The notes beneath the pieces were generated by a model. It had not been told where the DNA came from, did no database searches, and saw only the letters and a program-made list of their open reading frames with translations. From DAOUBP01 sp034432655 (GTDB taxonomy: Bacteria; Chloroflexota; Anaerolineae; CG2-30-64-16), in the NCBI GenBank assembly GCA_034432655.1, contig DAOUBP010000106.1, positions 1 through 55,681 on the forward strand: 55,681 nucleotides of DNA, written 5' to 3'. A program made the position numbers and the translations under genes. How positions within the stretch are numbered: position 1 is the stretch's first letter; every line of letters begins with the position of its first letter. Below are positions 32,368 through 41,428 of this stretch, piece after piece.

Positions 32368-35061
32368 ATGCCTGCCACCATTTCACCCCAAGACTGGAAG
32401 GCGTTACAGGCCGCGCTGCCGCCGGGCGCGATCGTGACCAACCCCATCGAGCTGATCCCCTACGAGGTGGACGGCAGCCTGGGACAGGGCGCAGCTGAGG
32501 GGGTGGTGCTGGCGCGCTCCACGGAGGAGGTAGCGCAAATTGTGCGCTGGGCCGCTCAGCGCAAGATCCCTGTGATCGCGCGCGGGGCCGGCACCGGCCT
32601 GAGCGGCGGCGCAGTGGCGCCGCACGGCGGCATCATCCTGTCGTTGGCGCGCATGAAGCAAATCCTGGAGCTGGATGAAGCCGGCCGGTCCGTGGTCGTC
32701 CAGCCGGGTGTGGTGCATCAGACGCTGGACGAGTTCGTCAAGACCAGGGGGCTTTACTACCCGCCCGACCCCGCCAGCGGCCGTGCCTGCACCATCGGCG
32801 GCAACCTGGCCGAGAACGCCGGCGGCCCGCACTGCTTCAAGTATGGCGTCACCACCAACTACGTGAACGGCTTGCGCGTCGTGCTGGCCGATGGCCGGGT
32901 GATCCACACGGGTGGCCGGGCATTCGACTACCCTGAGTATGACCTGACCGGCCTGCTGGTCGGCTCGGAGGGCACCCTGGGCATCGTCACCGAGGCCGAG
33001 TTACGGCTGGTGCGCAACATCCCCGGCGTCAAAACGTTGATGGCTATCTTCAACTCGGTGGAAGAGGCAGGGGAGGCGGTTTCAGCGGTGATCGCCCGTG
33101 GCCTGATCCCGGCCACGCTGGAGATGATGGATCGCAACATGATCGGCATCGTGGAGAACTACGCCCATGCGGGCCTGCCCACCGACGCCGAGGCGTTGCT
33201 GATCATCGAGGCCGACGGCTATCCCCAAAGCCTGGAGCCGCAGATGGCCGAAATCGTGGAGGTGATGCAGGAGCGCCGGGCGCGTGAGTTGCGCCTGGCC
33301 CAGACCGCGCAGGAGCGGGACCGCATCTGGTTCGCCCGCAAGAGCGCGTTCGGCGCCATCGCCCAGATCAGCCCGGCTTATCTGATCGTGGACGGCACGG
33401 TGCCGCGCTCGCAATTGGCGCGGGCGCTGGCCGAGATCAACAAGATCTGCGCGCGGCACAACTTGCGGGTGGGTTACGTCTTCCACGCCGGTGACGGCAA
33501 CCTGCACCCGCTCATCCTTTTCGACCCGCGCGATCCCGACATGGTGCGCCGTGTCCACGCGGCCGGCGACGAGGTGATGGCGCTGTGTGTGCAGATCGGC
33601 GGCACCATCACCGGCGAGCATGGCGTGGGCAGCGAGAAGCGCCAGTACATGCGCCTGATGTTCAACGACGACGAACTGCGCGCCATGCAAGAGATCAAAG
33701 AGGTGTTTGACCCGCAGGACATCTTGAACCCGGGGAAGATCCTGCCGAAGCAGCGAAGCAGCGAATCAACGAAGCAGCGAATCAACGAATCGGCGAATGG
33801 CGAATCAGGGGGCCTCGAAGACCGGAATCGAGGCTTTAGCCGGTTGAGTGGTCTAGGCGAGGAACCGGCTGAAGCCTCGAGTCCAGATCATGCAGTGCGC
33901 AGTACGCAGTACGCACTACGGACTACGGACTACGCAGTACACAGTACCCCAGACGCCGCCGACTTCATCCGCGCCTGCGTGGCCGAAGGCCGGACCATCC
34001 GCGTGCGCGGTGGGGGCACCAAGTCGAGCTTGCTGCCGCCGGCCGATGTGACCCTGTCCACTGGCGAGCTGCGGGGCATCCAGGCCCTGGCCCTGAACGA
34101 TCTCTACGTCACGGTCGGCGCCGGCACACCGTTGGCGGAGCTGCAAGAACAGCTCATGCGGGATGGCGTGTGGACGCCGCTGGCTGCCCCGTGGGCTCAG
34201 TCCACCGTGGGCGGCATCCTGTCCAGCAACTTCAACGCGCCGCTGCGCATGCGCTACGGGGCCATCCGTGACCTGGTGCTGGCGTTGACCGCTGTGCTGC
34301 CCGACGGTCGGGTGATCCGGGCCGGCAGGCCGGTGGTGAAGAACGTGGCCGGTTACGATCTGGTCAAACTGTTCATCGGCGCGCACGGCACCCTGGGATT
34401 GATCACCGACGTGACCCTCAAGATCTGGCCATTACCGCGGGCGCGGCGCACGATGGCGGTTCCGGTTCGTGCCCTGGCCGAGGGCCTGACCCTGGCCGCA
34501 TCCCTGCTGCGCGTTTGCCTGGTCTCCTCTGCCCTGTTGCTGTGCCGGGGCTGCGACGTGCCCGGCGTGGACGCGCCTTATGCGCTGGTTTATACGGCTG
34601 AAGGAGTGGCGGAGGACGTGGAGACCGAGCTGGCGCAGGTGCGGGGCGTGTTGGAGGGGTTGAACCTGCAGGCTGCCCTTCCCGTGGATGGGTTCACCGG
34701 CAGCGAGTTCTGGGCGGGCTGGTTGCGGGCGGCCGCCGATGACCTGGTGGTCCGGGCCGGCGTGGCACCCAAGGACCTGGCGCGCTTCCTGGTGCAGGTG
34801 GCGCCGGCCATCGGAGATGCACCCGTTCTAGCCGATGTGCCCACCGGCATGGTCTACACGCGCGGGGTGCCCGTCCAGCCGCTGCGTCAGGCGGCCCAGG
34901 CCCTGGGCGGCTACGCCACCGTGCTGGGCTGCACGCCGTTGTCGCTGGTCCCGCCGGGGGTTGACCCCTGGGGCTATCAGCCCGATGGCCTGGATCTGAT
35001 GCACGGGATCAAGGCCAGGTGGGATCCGCAAGGGTTCTTCAACCCCGGCGCGTTCCTGTAA
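32368..35061 (+). CDS. GlcD-GlcE fusion: FAD-linked glycolate/2-hydroxyacid oxidase
   Basis: An 897-residue protein made of two flavoprotein units that are usually separate. Residues 1-458 form a full GlcD: FAD site IPVIARGAGTGLSGGAVAPHG (about 70-90), CTIGGNLAENAGGPHCFKYG, and a C-terminal segment with HAGDGNLHPLILFD and GEHGVGSEKR, ending at LNPGKILP. Residues about 530-897 form GlcE: TIRVRGGGTKSSLLPPADV and AQSTVGGILSSNFNAP. The linker (about 460-529) is low-complexity Ser/Glu/Arg/Thr-rich and coded by repeats. The enzyme should oxidise glycolate (or D-lactate) to the keto acid and pass electrons on; the iron-sulfur subunit GlcF is not here. Start ATG 32368 has GAGGAGGG upstream. It may be co-transcribed with the aminotransferase. 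Confidence 0.9.
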   Translation: MPATISPQDWKALQAALPPGAIVTNPIELIPYEVDGSLGQGAAEGVVLARSTEEVAQIVRWAAQRKIPVIARGAGTGLSGGAVAPHGGIILSLARMKQILELDEAGRSVVVQPGVVHQTLDEFVKTRGLYYPPDPASGRACTIGGNLAENAGGPHCFKYGVTTNYVNGLRVVLADGRVIHTGGRAFDYPEYDLTGLLVGSEGTLGIVTEAELRLVRNIPGVKTLMAIFNSVEEAGEAVSAVIARGLIPATLEMMDRNMIGIVENYAHAGLPTDAEALLIIEADGYPQSLEPQMAEIVEVMQERRARELRLAQTAQERDRIWFARKSAFGAIAQISPAYLIVDGTVPRSQLARALAEINKICARHNLRVGYVFHAGDGNLHPLILFDPRDPDMVRRVHAAGDEVMALCVQIGGTITGEHGVGSEKRQYMRLMFNDDELRAMQEIKEVFDPQDILNPGKILPKQRSSESTKQRINESANGESGGLEDRNRGFSRLSGLGEEPAEASSPDHAVRSTQYALRTTDYAVHSTPDAADFIRACVAEGRTIRVRGGGTKSSLLPPADVTLSTGELRGIQALALNDLYVTVGAGTPLAELQEQLMRDGVWTPLAAPWAQSTVGGILSSNFNAPLRMRYGAIRDLVLALTAVLPDGRVIRAGRPVVKNVAGYDLVKLFIGAHGTLGLITDVTLKIWPLPRARRTMAVPVRALAEGLTLAASLLRVCLVSSALLLCRGCDVPGVDAPYALVYTAEGVAEDVETELAQVRGVLEGLNLQAALPVDGFTGSEFWAGWLRAAADDLVVRAGVAPKDLARFLVQVAPAIGDAPVLADVPTGMVYTRGVPVQPLRQAAQALGGYATVLGCTPLSLVPPGVDPWGYQPDGLDLMHGIKARWDPQGFFNPGAFL
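33748..33955 (+). repeat. Repeat tract coding the GlcD-GlcE linker
   Basis: Three repeat elements lie in a row within the open frame. 33748-33806 contains units of AGCGAATCAACGA type. 33828-33880 is an inverted repeat with 18-base arms (TCGAGGCTTTAGCCGGTT and AACCGGCTGAAGCCTCGA, one mismatch) around 17 bases. 33890-33955 contains units of ACTACGGACT/CAGTACGCAGT type. Such elements are typical of spacers between genes, yet there is no stop codon across them. Confidence 0.88.
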
Positions 35062-35093
35062 GCAACAAGGAATTTCCTCATTTCGGAGGCTTC

Positions 35094-37946
35094 ATGTCTG
35101 AAACGAATAAGGTGCATGCGCTGCCAGTTGAACGTGCCTTGCAGGACCTCGGCACGCAGATCAACACCGGCCTGAGCAGTGAAGAGGCCCGTGCCCGGTT
35201 GCAACGTTTCGGGCCGAACGAACTGCAAGAACGGCCGCGGCCCGGCTTCCTCAAACTGCTGCTGGATCAGTTCAACAACTTCCTGGTCATCATTCTGATC
35301 GTGGCAGCCGTGGTGTCGCTGCTATTGGGCGAGATGGTGGACGCGCTGGCCATCATGGCGATCGTCGTGCTGAACGCCGTCCTGGGCGTGGTCCAGGAGT
35401 CGAAGGCCGAACAGGCGTTGGCCGCCCTCAAGAAGATGGCCGCGCCGACCGCCCAGGTGATCCGCGACGGCCAGCAGATGACCATCCCGGCGCGTGAGCT
35501 GGTGCCGGGTGACATCGTGCTGCTGGAGGCCGGGAACTACGTGCCCGCCGACCTGCGCCTGGTCGAGAGCGTGAACCTCAAGATCGAGGAGGCGTCCCTA
35601 ACCGGTGAGTCGGTGCCGGTCAACAAGGACGCCCGGATGGTCCTCGACGCCGACATCCCGCTGGGGGACCGTAAGAACTCGGCCTTCATGGGCACCCTGG
35701 TGACCTACGGCCGCGGCAAAGGACTGGTCACGGCCACCGGTATGACGACGCAGATCGGCATGATCGCCGAGATGCTCCAGTCCTACGAGGAAGAGCCCAC
35801 ACCGCTGCAACAAAAGCTTGACCAGCTGGGCCGCACGTTGGGTATCGTGGCGCTGACGATCTGTGGCTTGATTTTCGTCTACGGCGTCATTCGCGACACG
35901 CATCCAGGGCTCGTCTTCCAGGAAGGCCTGGCAGCCTATCTGGCCGCGCACGAAGGGGAGATCATCGAGCTGTTTATGACGGCGGTCAGCCTGGCCATCG
36001 CAGCGGTACCTGAGGGCTTGCCGGCAGTAGTCACCATCTGCCTGGCTCTGGGTATGCAGCGCATGGTCGCCCGCCATGCGCTGATCCGTAAACTGCCGTC
36101 GGTCGAGACCCTGGGCTGCGCGACGGTGATCTGCTCCGACAAGACCGGCACCCTGACCCAGAACCAGATGACGGTGGTGCGCGGCTGGGCCGGCGGGCAC
36201 GACTTTCAGATCACGGGCGAGGGCTATAATCCCGAAGGCCAGTTCTATCGCAGCGACTCGCCCTTCGCGCCCGCGAACGATCCGGCCACCTCTCTGTTGC
36301 TGCGGGGGGCCGCCCTGTGCAACGACGCCCGCCTGGAGCCCAGCGGCGAGTCGGCCGGCAAGCGCACCTGGCGCATGGTGGGCGATCCCACCGAGGGCGC
36401 GTTGGTGGTCAGCGCGGCCAAAGCCGGCATGTGGCGCGACGACCTGGAGCGGGAGCTGCCGCGCGTGGCCGAGATCCCCTTTGACTCCGAACGCAAGCGC
36501 ATGACCACTATCCATCAGGTGACCGGCGTGGGATGGCGGATCGCGGACTTCGGCGATCGCAAACCGGCCGCCCCGGAACAAACGCCGCAGCCCTACATCG
36601 CCTTCACGAAAGGCGCGCCCGACATCGTGCTGGAATACTGCGACGACATCCTCCTGGACGGCAAGGTAGTGCCTCTGACGACGGAAATGCGGCAGCAGAT
36701 CCTGGCGGTCAACTCCGACATGGCGCGGCAGGCGCTACGCGTGCTCGGGGTTGCGTGCCGCTATCTGGACGCTGTCCCGGATGAGCCGAAGCCTCAGGAG
36801 GTGGAACGCCACCTGACCTTCCTCGGGCTGTTGGGCATGATTGATCCGGCGCGGCCGGAAGTCAAAGTGGCGGTGGGAGTGGCAAAAGGCGCTGGGCTCA
36901 AGAGCGTGATGGTCACCGGCGACTATCGTGATACCGCCATCGCCATTGCGGAAGAGATCGGCATGCTTTCCAAAAACGGCATCGTGCTCACCGGCAGTGA
37001 GCTGGACAAGATGACCGAGGACGAGCTGGCCGAGATCGTGGAGCGGGTGGACGCTTACGCGCGCGTCTCCCCGCAGCACAAGATGAAGATCGTGGAGGCC
37101 CTCAAGCGTCGCGGCCACGTGGTCGCCATGACCGGTGACGGCGTCAACGACGCGCCGGCGCTCAAGCGTGCCAACATCGGCGTGGCCATGGGTATCACCG
37201 GCACCGATGTGACCAAAGAGACCGCCGACATGGTGCTCACCGACGACAACTACGCCAGCATCGTGTCGGCCATCGAAGAAGGGCGGATCATCTATTCCAA
37301 CATCCGCAAGTTTGTGTTCTACCTGATCTCGTGCAACATCGGCGAGATCCTGATCATCTTTCTGGCGATGGTGGCCGGCCTGCCCATCCCGCTGCGCCCC
37401 ATCCAGCTGCTCTGGCTGAACCTGGTGACCGACGGCGCGCCCGCGTTGGCGCTGGGGTTAGAGAAGGGTGATCCCGATATCATGCAACGCCCTCCGCGGC
37501 CGACGCAGGAACCAGTGATCAATCAGGAGATGCTGATCGGTGTCATTGTACAGGCGATCGTAATGACCTCGGCGGTGTTGGCGGCCTTTATCTACGGGCT
37601 GCGGAGGTTCCCGGATAGCCTGGAAGGCGCGCAGACTGTGGCTTTTGCCACCCTGGTCATGTCCGAGCTGTTCCGGGCATATACAGCCCGCTCCGAGCGT
37701 TATGCCCTGTTCAAGATCGGTGTCTTCAGCAACAAGTGGATGCAGTACGCGGTGGGCGCTTCGTTGGTCTTGCTGCTGCTGGTCATGTACGTACCCTTCC
37801 TGCAGGCCGTGTTCGGAACGGTAGCGCTAGGGCTGCGGGACTGGCTGGTGATGATACCGTTCATCCTGGCGGCCTCGGTCGCAGCTGAGCTAACGAAGAT
37901 GGTGATACGGTGGCGCACCCGGGCCATGGCACCGGCGGCGGCCTGA
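35094..37946 (+). CDS. P-type cation ATPase, Ca2+-transporting type
   Basis: A 950-residue P2-type pump with N-terminal cation-ATPase domain (about 1-75) and about ten membrane helices. The phosphorylated Asp lies in DKTGTLTQNQMT (Asp about 349). The helix-4 motif AAVPEGLPAVVTICLALGMQR (about 303-323) and the hinge GDGVNDAPALKRANIGVAMG (about 680-699) are intact, as is IPLRPIQLLWLNLVTDGAPALALG in helix 6, which resembles SERCA/PMR1-like calcium pumps. It probably exports Ca2+ or Mn2+. ATG 35094 with GGAGG five bases upstream is preferred over a longer frame that overlaps the upstream gene. It follows the GlcDE gene by 32 bases, although a functional link is not obvious. Confidence 0.93.
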   Translation: MSETNKVHALPVERALQDLGTQINTGLSSEEARARLQRFGPNELQERPRPGFLKLLLDQFNNFLVIILIVAAVVSLLLGEMVDALAIMAIVVLNAVLGVVQESKAEQALAALKKMAAPTAQVIRDGQQMTIPARELVPGDIVLLEAGNYVPADLRLVESVNLKIEEASLTGESVPVNKDARMVLDADIPLGDRKNSAFMGTLVTYGRGKGLVTATGMTTQIGMIAEMLQSYEEEPTPLQQKLDQLGRTLGIVALTICGLIFVYGVIRDTHPGLVFQEGLAAYLAAHEGEIIELFMTAVSLAIAAVPEGLPAVVTICLALGMQRMVARHALIRKLPSVETLGCATVICSDKTGTLTQNQMTVVRGWAGGHDFQITGEGYNPEGQFYRSDSPFAPANDPATSLLLRGAALCNDARLEPSGESAGKRTWRMVGDPTEGALVVSAAKAGMWRDDLERELPRVAEIPFDSERKRMTTIHQVTGVGWRIADFGDRKPAAPEQTPQPYIAFTKGAPDIVLEYCDDILLDGKVVPLTTEMRQQILAVNSDMARQALRVLGVACRYLDAVPDEPKPQEVERHLTFLGLLGMIDPARPEVKVAVGVAKGAGLKSVMVTGDYRDTAIAIAEEIGMLSKNGIVLTGSELDKMTEDELAEIVERVDAYARVSPQHKMKIVEALKRRGHVVAMTGDGVNDAPALKRANIGVAMGITGTDVTKETADMVLTDDNYASIVSAIEEGRIIYSNIRKFVFYLISCNIGEILIIFLAMVAGLPIPLRPIQLLWLNLVTDGAPALALGLEKGDPDIMQRPPRPTQEPVINQEMLIGVIVQAIVMTSAVLAAFIYGLRRFPDSLEGAQTVAFATLVMSELFRAYTARSERYALFKIGVFSNKWMQYAVGASLVLLLLVMYVPFLQAVFGTVALGLRDWLVMIPFILAASVAAELTKMVIRWRTRAMAPAAA

Positions 37947-38022
37947 CGCCGCGATTGTGCCTGGGATGGGATTGGTGGTGTTGAGGCGCCGCCGATCCCC
38001 TTATGTCTTCAGGTGTCTCCAG

Positions 38023-38069
38023 AACCGGCTGTCTCCCCTGGCCCGAGCAGGCAGGGGGGACAGCCGGTT
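38023..38069 (+). terminator. 18-bp stem-loop after the P-type ATPase gene
   Basis: Arms AACCGGCTGTCTCCCCTG (38023-38040) and CAGGGGGGACAGCCGGTT (38052-38069) pair over 18 positions with one U-G wobble and an 11-base loop. It lies between the ATPase stop (37946) and the promoter at 38124. There is no T-run, so the end of transcription may be imprecise. Confidence 0.6.
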
Positions 38070-38123
38070 GCTTGTGCGTGGGGCTGACCTGTTCCGGACC
38101 GGGCTGCTCGATCGGTGCCCCGG

Positions 38124-38152
38124 TTGGCATTCATTTTGAATTGTGCTATAAT
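38124..38152 (+). promoter_or_regulatory. Promoter of the ABC exporter operon
   Basis: -35 TTGGCA (38124-38129), 17-base spacer, -10 TATAAT (38147-38152) with an extended TGC. The start of transcription would be near 38159, about 50 bases before the TTG start codon of the ATPase gene. This decides that the longer open frame upstream of 38207 is not translated. Confidence 0.8.
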
Positions 38153-38206
38153 CTTATTGTCATCGAAGAAAGTCGTGGCGCGGCCGGCGCCGTTGGGAGG
38201 TTTTCA

Positions 38207-39010
38207 TTGCGACGTCTGCAGCGTTCACCTGATGGTCCCCGTTCCGGTACAATTACATCATCCTCTCACTTCCGGCATGGCAATGCGCATCTCATCGAAA
38301 TGCGGGAGGTCGTGAAGAGCTTTGAGGGAGCGGCGGGAGCGTTCGTCGCGCTGCGCGGGGTGAACCTTTGGGTGGACAAAGGGGAGTTCGTGGCCATTGT
38401 TGGCAAATCGGGCAGCGGGAAGTCCACGCTCCTCAACATGCTCGCGGGCATTGACCGCCCCACTGCAGGGGAGGTCTACGTGGGTGATACAGCAGTGCAT
38501 ACCTTGAGCGAGGAACAGATGGCCGTCTGGCGCGGGCGTAACGTGGGGGTGGTCTTCCAGTTTTTCCAGCTTCTGCCAATGCTTACGGTGATCGAGAACG
38601 TGATGCTCCCCATGGATTTCTGTCACACCTATCCGGTGCGTGAGCGCCGGCGGCGAGCCATGGCTTTGCTGGAACAGGTTGAGATGGTTGCTCACGCCGA
38701 CAAGCTGCCGGGCACCCTTTCCGGTGGCGAGCAACAGCGGGCGGCCATCGCCCGCGCCCTGGCCAATGATCCGCCGGTGCTGTTGGCCGATGAGCCCACC
38801 GGAAATCTGGACTCGCGCACAGCCGATTCGGTTTTCGCGCTGTTTCAAGAGGCGGTACGTGCCGGTAAAACGGTGGTGATGGTCACGCACGACCTCGATC
38901 TGGCCCGGCGTGTCGGGCGCATCGTGCGCATCGCCGACGGCCAGATCGTGCACGACAGCAGTGCCGAGGGTGCTCCTGCGTCATCGGTGCCGTCAGGCCT
39001 GGGAGGCTAG
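38207..39010 (+). CDS. ABC exporter ATPase (MacB/LolD type)
   Basis: A 267-residue ATPase. I choose the TTG at 38207 because GGGAGG stands six bases upstream and the promoter lies just before; a longer open frame starts before the promoter. About 30 leader residues precede the usual family start HLIEMREVVKSFEG. Walker A is GKSGSGKST (about 67-75), signature LSGGEQQRAAIARAL (about 171-185), Walker B VLLADEPTGNLDSRT (about 192-206). The HLIE and the Q-loop FQFFQLLPMLTV match LolD/MacB/DevA enzymes that power mechanotransmission-type exporters. The next gene starts four bases after its stop. The N-terminal extension, if real, is uncommon; an alternative start is an unlisted non-ATG codon near the HLIEM. 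Confidence 0.9.
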   Translation: MRRLQRSPDGPRSGTITSSSHFRHGNAHLIEMREVVKSFEGAAGAFVALRGVNLWVDKGEFVAIVGKSGSGKSTLLNMLAGIDRPTAGEVYVGDTAVHTLSEEQMAVWRGRNVGVVFQFFQLLPMLTVIENVMLPMDFCHTYPVRERRRRAMALLEQVEMVAHADKLPGTLSGGEQQRAAIARALANDPPVLLADEPTGNLDSRTADSVFALFQEAVRAGKTVVMVTHDLDLARRVGRIVRIADGQIVHDSSAEGAPASSVPSGLGG

Positions 39011-39014
39011 CCCC

Positions 39015-41414
39015 ATGTGCGCGCCGCGCTGGCGCAAAGTATTGCGCGATCTATGGCGGAACCGCGCCCGCACGGCCCTGGTCATCATCGCCATTGCAGC
39101 CGGGGTCACCGCCTTGGGGGTGGTGGGGACCACTTATGTGGCCGTGTTGCGTGATCTCCCTGCCGGTTACCGGGCGGCCAACCCGGCCGGGGCGCGCCTG
39201 TTCACCGATCCGTTTGATGATGAATTGGTCCGTATCATACAGGCCATGCCTGAAGTGGGAGAGGCTGCTGGCCGCCGGGTGGTGACAGCGCGTGTGGCTC
39301 TCCAGCCGGCGGACGGGCAACCCGTGCAGTGGCGCGACATTGACATCTATGCCATTTCTGACTTTGCGGACATCCGCATCAATCGTATCCGGCCGGTCGC
39401 CGGCGCGTGGCCGCCGGACCCGCGCAAGTTATTGATCGAACAGGCTGCCTTAGGGGTGCTCGGTGCCAGAGTGGGCGATGTGGTGCTGTTACGCCTGCCC
39501 AATGACACCGAACGCGCTGTCCCGGTCGTCGGTCTGGTCCATGACTTGACACAGCCTCCGGCCCGTTTCGTCAACCGGGTCTACGGCTACGTGCAGATCG
39601 GCACGCTGGAGTGGCTCGGCATGCCGACCAGCTACAACGAGCTGCTCATCACTGCGGCCGAGCGGGCGGACGACCGCTCGCATATGCTGGCCGTGACGGC
39701 AGCCGTGCGGGCGCGGCTCGAAAGGAGCGGACGCACGGTCTACTGGAGCCAGGTTCCGGAGCCGGGCGTGCACCCGTTTCAGCGTTTTGTGGACCCCATG
39801 GCGTTGCTTCTGGCAGTCTTGGGCCTCCTGGCCCTGGCCCTGAGCGGCCTGTTGGTCGTCAACACCATCTCCGCCCTGCTGGCCCAACAGGTGCGCCAGA
39901 TCGGGGTCATGAAGGCGGTCGGCGCACGCACCGGCCAGATCGCCGGCCTCTATCTGGGCATGGTGCTGATCCTGGGGGCCGCGTCCCTGGCTCTGGCGCT
40001 GCCCCTGGGGATTGTCGGCGCGCAGGCGGTCACCCGTTTTGTAGCGCAGTTGATCAACTTCAACGTGACCGGTTGGGCCATCCCGCCCTGGGTGCTGGGC
40101 CTGCAAGGGCTTACTGCGTTGGGCGTGCCGGCGCTGGCTGCGCTGGGGCCGGTCCGCTCGGGCACACGCATCACTGTGCGCGCGGCAATCGCTTCTTACG
40201 GGCTGACCGAAAACAGTTTTGGGTCCAGGCTCATAGATCGCATCCTGGCACGCGTGCGAGGTTTGCCGCGGCCCTTGTTGTTGTCGTTGCGCAACACCTT
40301 CCGGCGCAGGGCGCGTTTGATTTTGACCTTGATCGCACTCGGTTTGGGAAGCACCATCTTCGTCGCTGTCTTTGCGGTGCGTGCTTCGCTGCTGCTGACC
40401 CTCGAGGATGCGTTGCAGTACTGGCAGTACGATGTGGGGGTTGTTTTCAGCCGGCCGTACCGGGTGGAGGATATCGAGCGGCAGGTTTTGGCGGTGCCCG
40501 GGGTGGTAAAGGCCGAAAGCTGGGGTTACCACGGCGTTCGCCGTTTGCGCGACGATGGCTCCGAGAGCGAGAACCTGGTGCTGATAGCGCCTCCTGCTGA
40601 AACGCAGTTGCTGCGGCCGCAGCTTTGGCGCGGTCGTTGGCTGCTGCCCGAGGATGAAAACGCTTTGGTGGTCAACACCGACCTTCTGCGCAGCGAACCC
40701 GACATCCGGGTGGGGAAGCAGATTACTCTGACGCTGGACGGCCGACAGACAGCGTGGACGGTGGTCGGTATCATGCGCGGGGTGTTATCGGGACCTACAG
40801 CCTACGCGAATTATCCTTACTACGCGCGCGTGGCGCGCCGCGTGGAGCAAGCCAGCAGCGTGCAGGTGGTCACTGAATTGCACACCCCAGCGTTTCAGGC
40901 GCAAGTTGCCCGTTCCTTAGAGCAGCGATTGACGGAGAACGGATTGCGTGTCAGTTCCTTTCAGACCATCGCGCAGCAGCGCGCCGTGACGATCAATCAG
41001 TTCAACGTGATCCTCCTGTTTTTGCTGGTGATGGCGTTTATCCTGGGCGCCGTGGGCGCATTGGGGCTGGCCGGCACGATGAGCATCAACGTGCTGGAGC
41101 GCACGCGCGAGATCGGTGTGCTGCGCGCCGTCGGCGCGACCGGTCGAGCCGTCCGGCAAATTGTGGTGGCCGAGGGTGTGTTGATCGGGCTTTTTAGCTG
41201 GGTAATCGGCACCCTGTTGGCCGTGCCCATCAGCCGGTTCTTGAGCAATGCGGTGGGAGTCGCTTTCTTACGGACCCCTCTGAGTTACACTTTTTCGATG
41301 ATCGGCGCCCTATACTGGCTGGCGGCTGTGATCCTCTTGGCGGCTCTGGCCAGCCTGTGGCCGGCACGTCACGCGGCCCGCATCAGCGTCCGGGACGCTT
41401 TGGCCTACGAGTGA
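39015..41414 (+). CDS. ABC exporter permease, two-fold FtsX/MacB-like
   Basis: A 799-residue membrane protein with two FtsX-type halves. Half 1: helix TALVIIAIAAGVTALGVVG (about 16-34), a 230-residue extracytoplasmic domain, then three helices (LLLAVLGLLALALSGLLVV, IAGLYLGMVLILGAASLAL and a third). Half 2 starts near RARLILTLIALGLGSTIFVAV (about 430-450), followed by a 190-residue outer domain and helices VILLFLLVMAFILGAVGAL, IVVAEGVLIGLFSWVIGTL and ALYWLAAVILLAALASLWP. Both halves have the cytoplasmic coupling segment near VRQIGVMKAVGARTGQ and REIGVLRAVGATGRA. So one chain supplies the eight helices normally formed by a dimer. GGGAGG overlaps the ATPase stop. Confidence 0.9.
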   Translation: MCAPRWRKVLRDLWRNRARTALVIIAIAAGVTALGVVGTTYVAVLRDLPAGYRAANPAGARLFTDPFDDELVRIIQAMPEVGEAAGRRVVTARVALQPADGQPVQWRDIDIYAISDFADIRINRIRPVAGAWPPDPRKLLIEQAALGVLGARVGDVVLLRLPNDTERAVPVVGLVHDLTQPPARFVNRVYGYVQIGTLEWLGMPTSYNELLITAAERADDRSHMLAVTAAVRARLERSGRTVYWSQVPEPGVHPFQRFVDPMALLLAVLGLLALALSGLLVVNTISALLAQQVRQIGVMKAVGARTGQIAGLYLGMVLILGAASLALALPLGIVGAQAVTRFVAQLINFNVTGWAIPPWVLGLQGLTALGVPALAALGPVRSGTRITVRAAIASYGLTENSFGSRLIDRILARVRGLPRPLLLSLRNTFRRRARLILTLIALGLGSTIFVAVFAVRASLLLTLEDALQYWQYDVGVVFSRPYRVEDIERQVLAVPGVVKAESWGYHGVRRLRDDGSESENLVLIAPPAETQLLRPQLWRGRWLLPEDENALVVNTDLLRSEPDIRVGKQITLTLDGRQTAWTVVGIMRGVLSGPTAYANYPYYARVARRVEQASSVQVVTELHTPAFQAQVARSLEQRLTENGLRVSSFQTIAQQRAVTINQFNVILLFLLVMAFILGAVGALGLAGTMSINVLERTREIGVLRAVGATGRAVRQIVVAEGVLIGLFSWVIGTLLAVPISRFLSNAVGVAFLRTPLSYTFSMIGALYWLAAVILLAALASLWPARHAARISVRDALAYE

Positions 41415-41428
41415 AGGGAGCATGCGCA

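Noticed and set aside
38003..38206. N-terminal extension of the ABC exporter ATPase
   Set aside because: The open frame upstream of 38207 contains the operon's terminator hairpin and promoter; the TTG at 38207 has the ribosome site.
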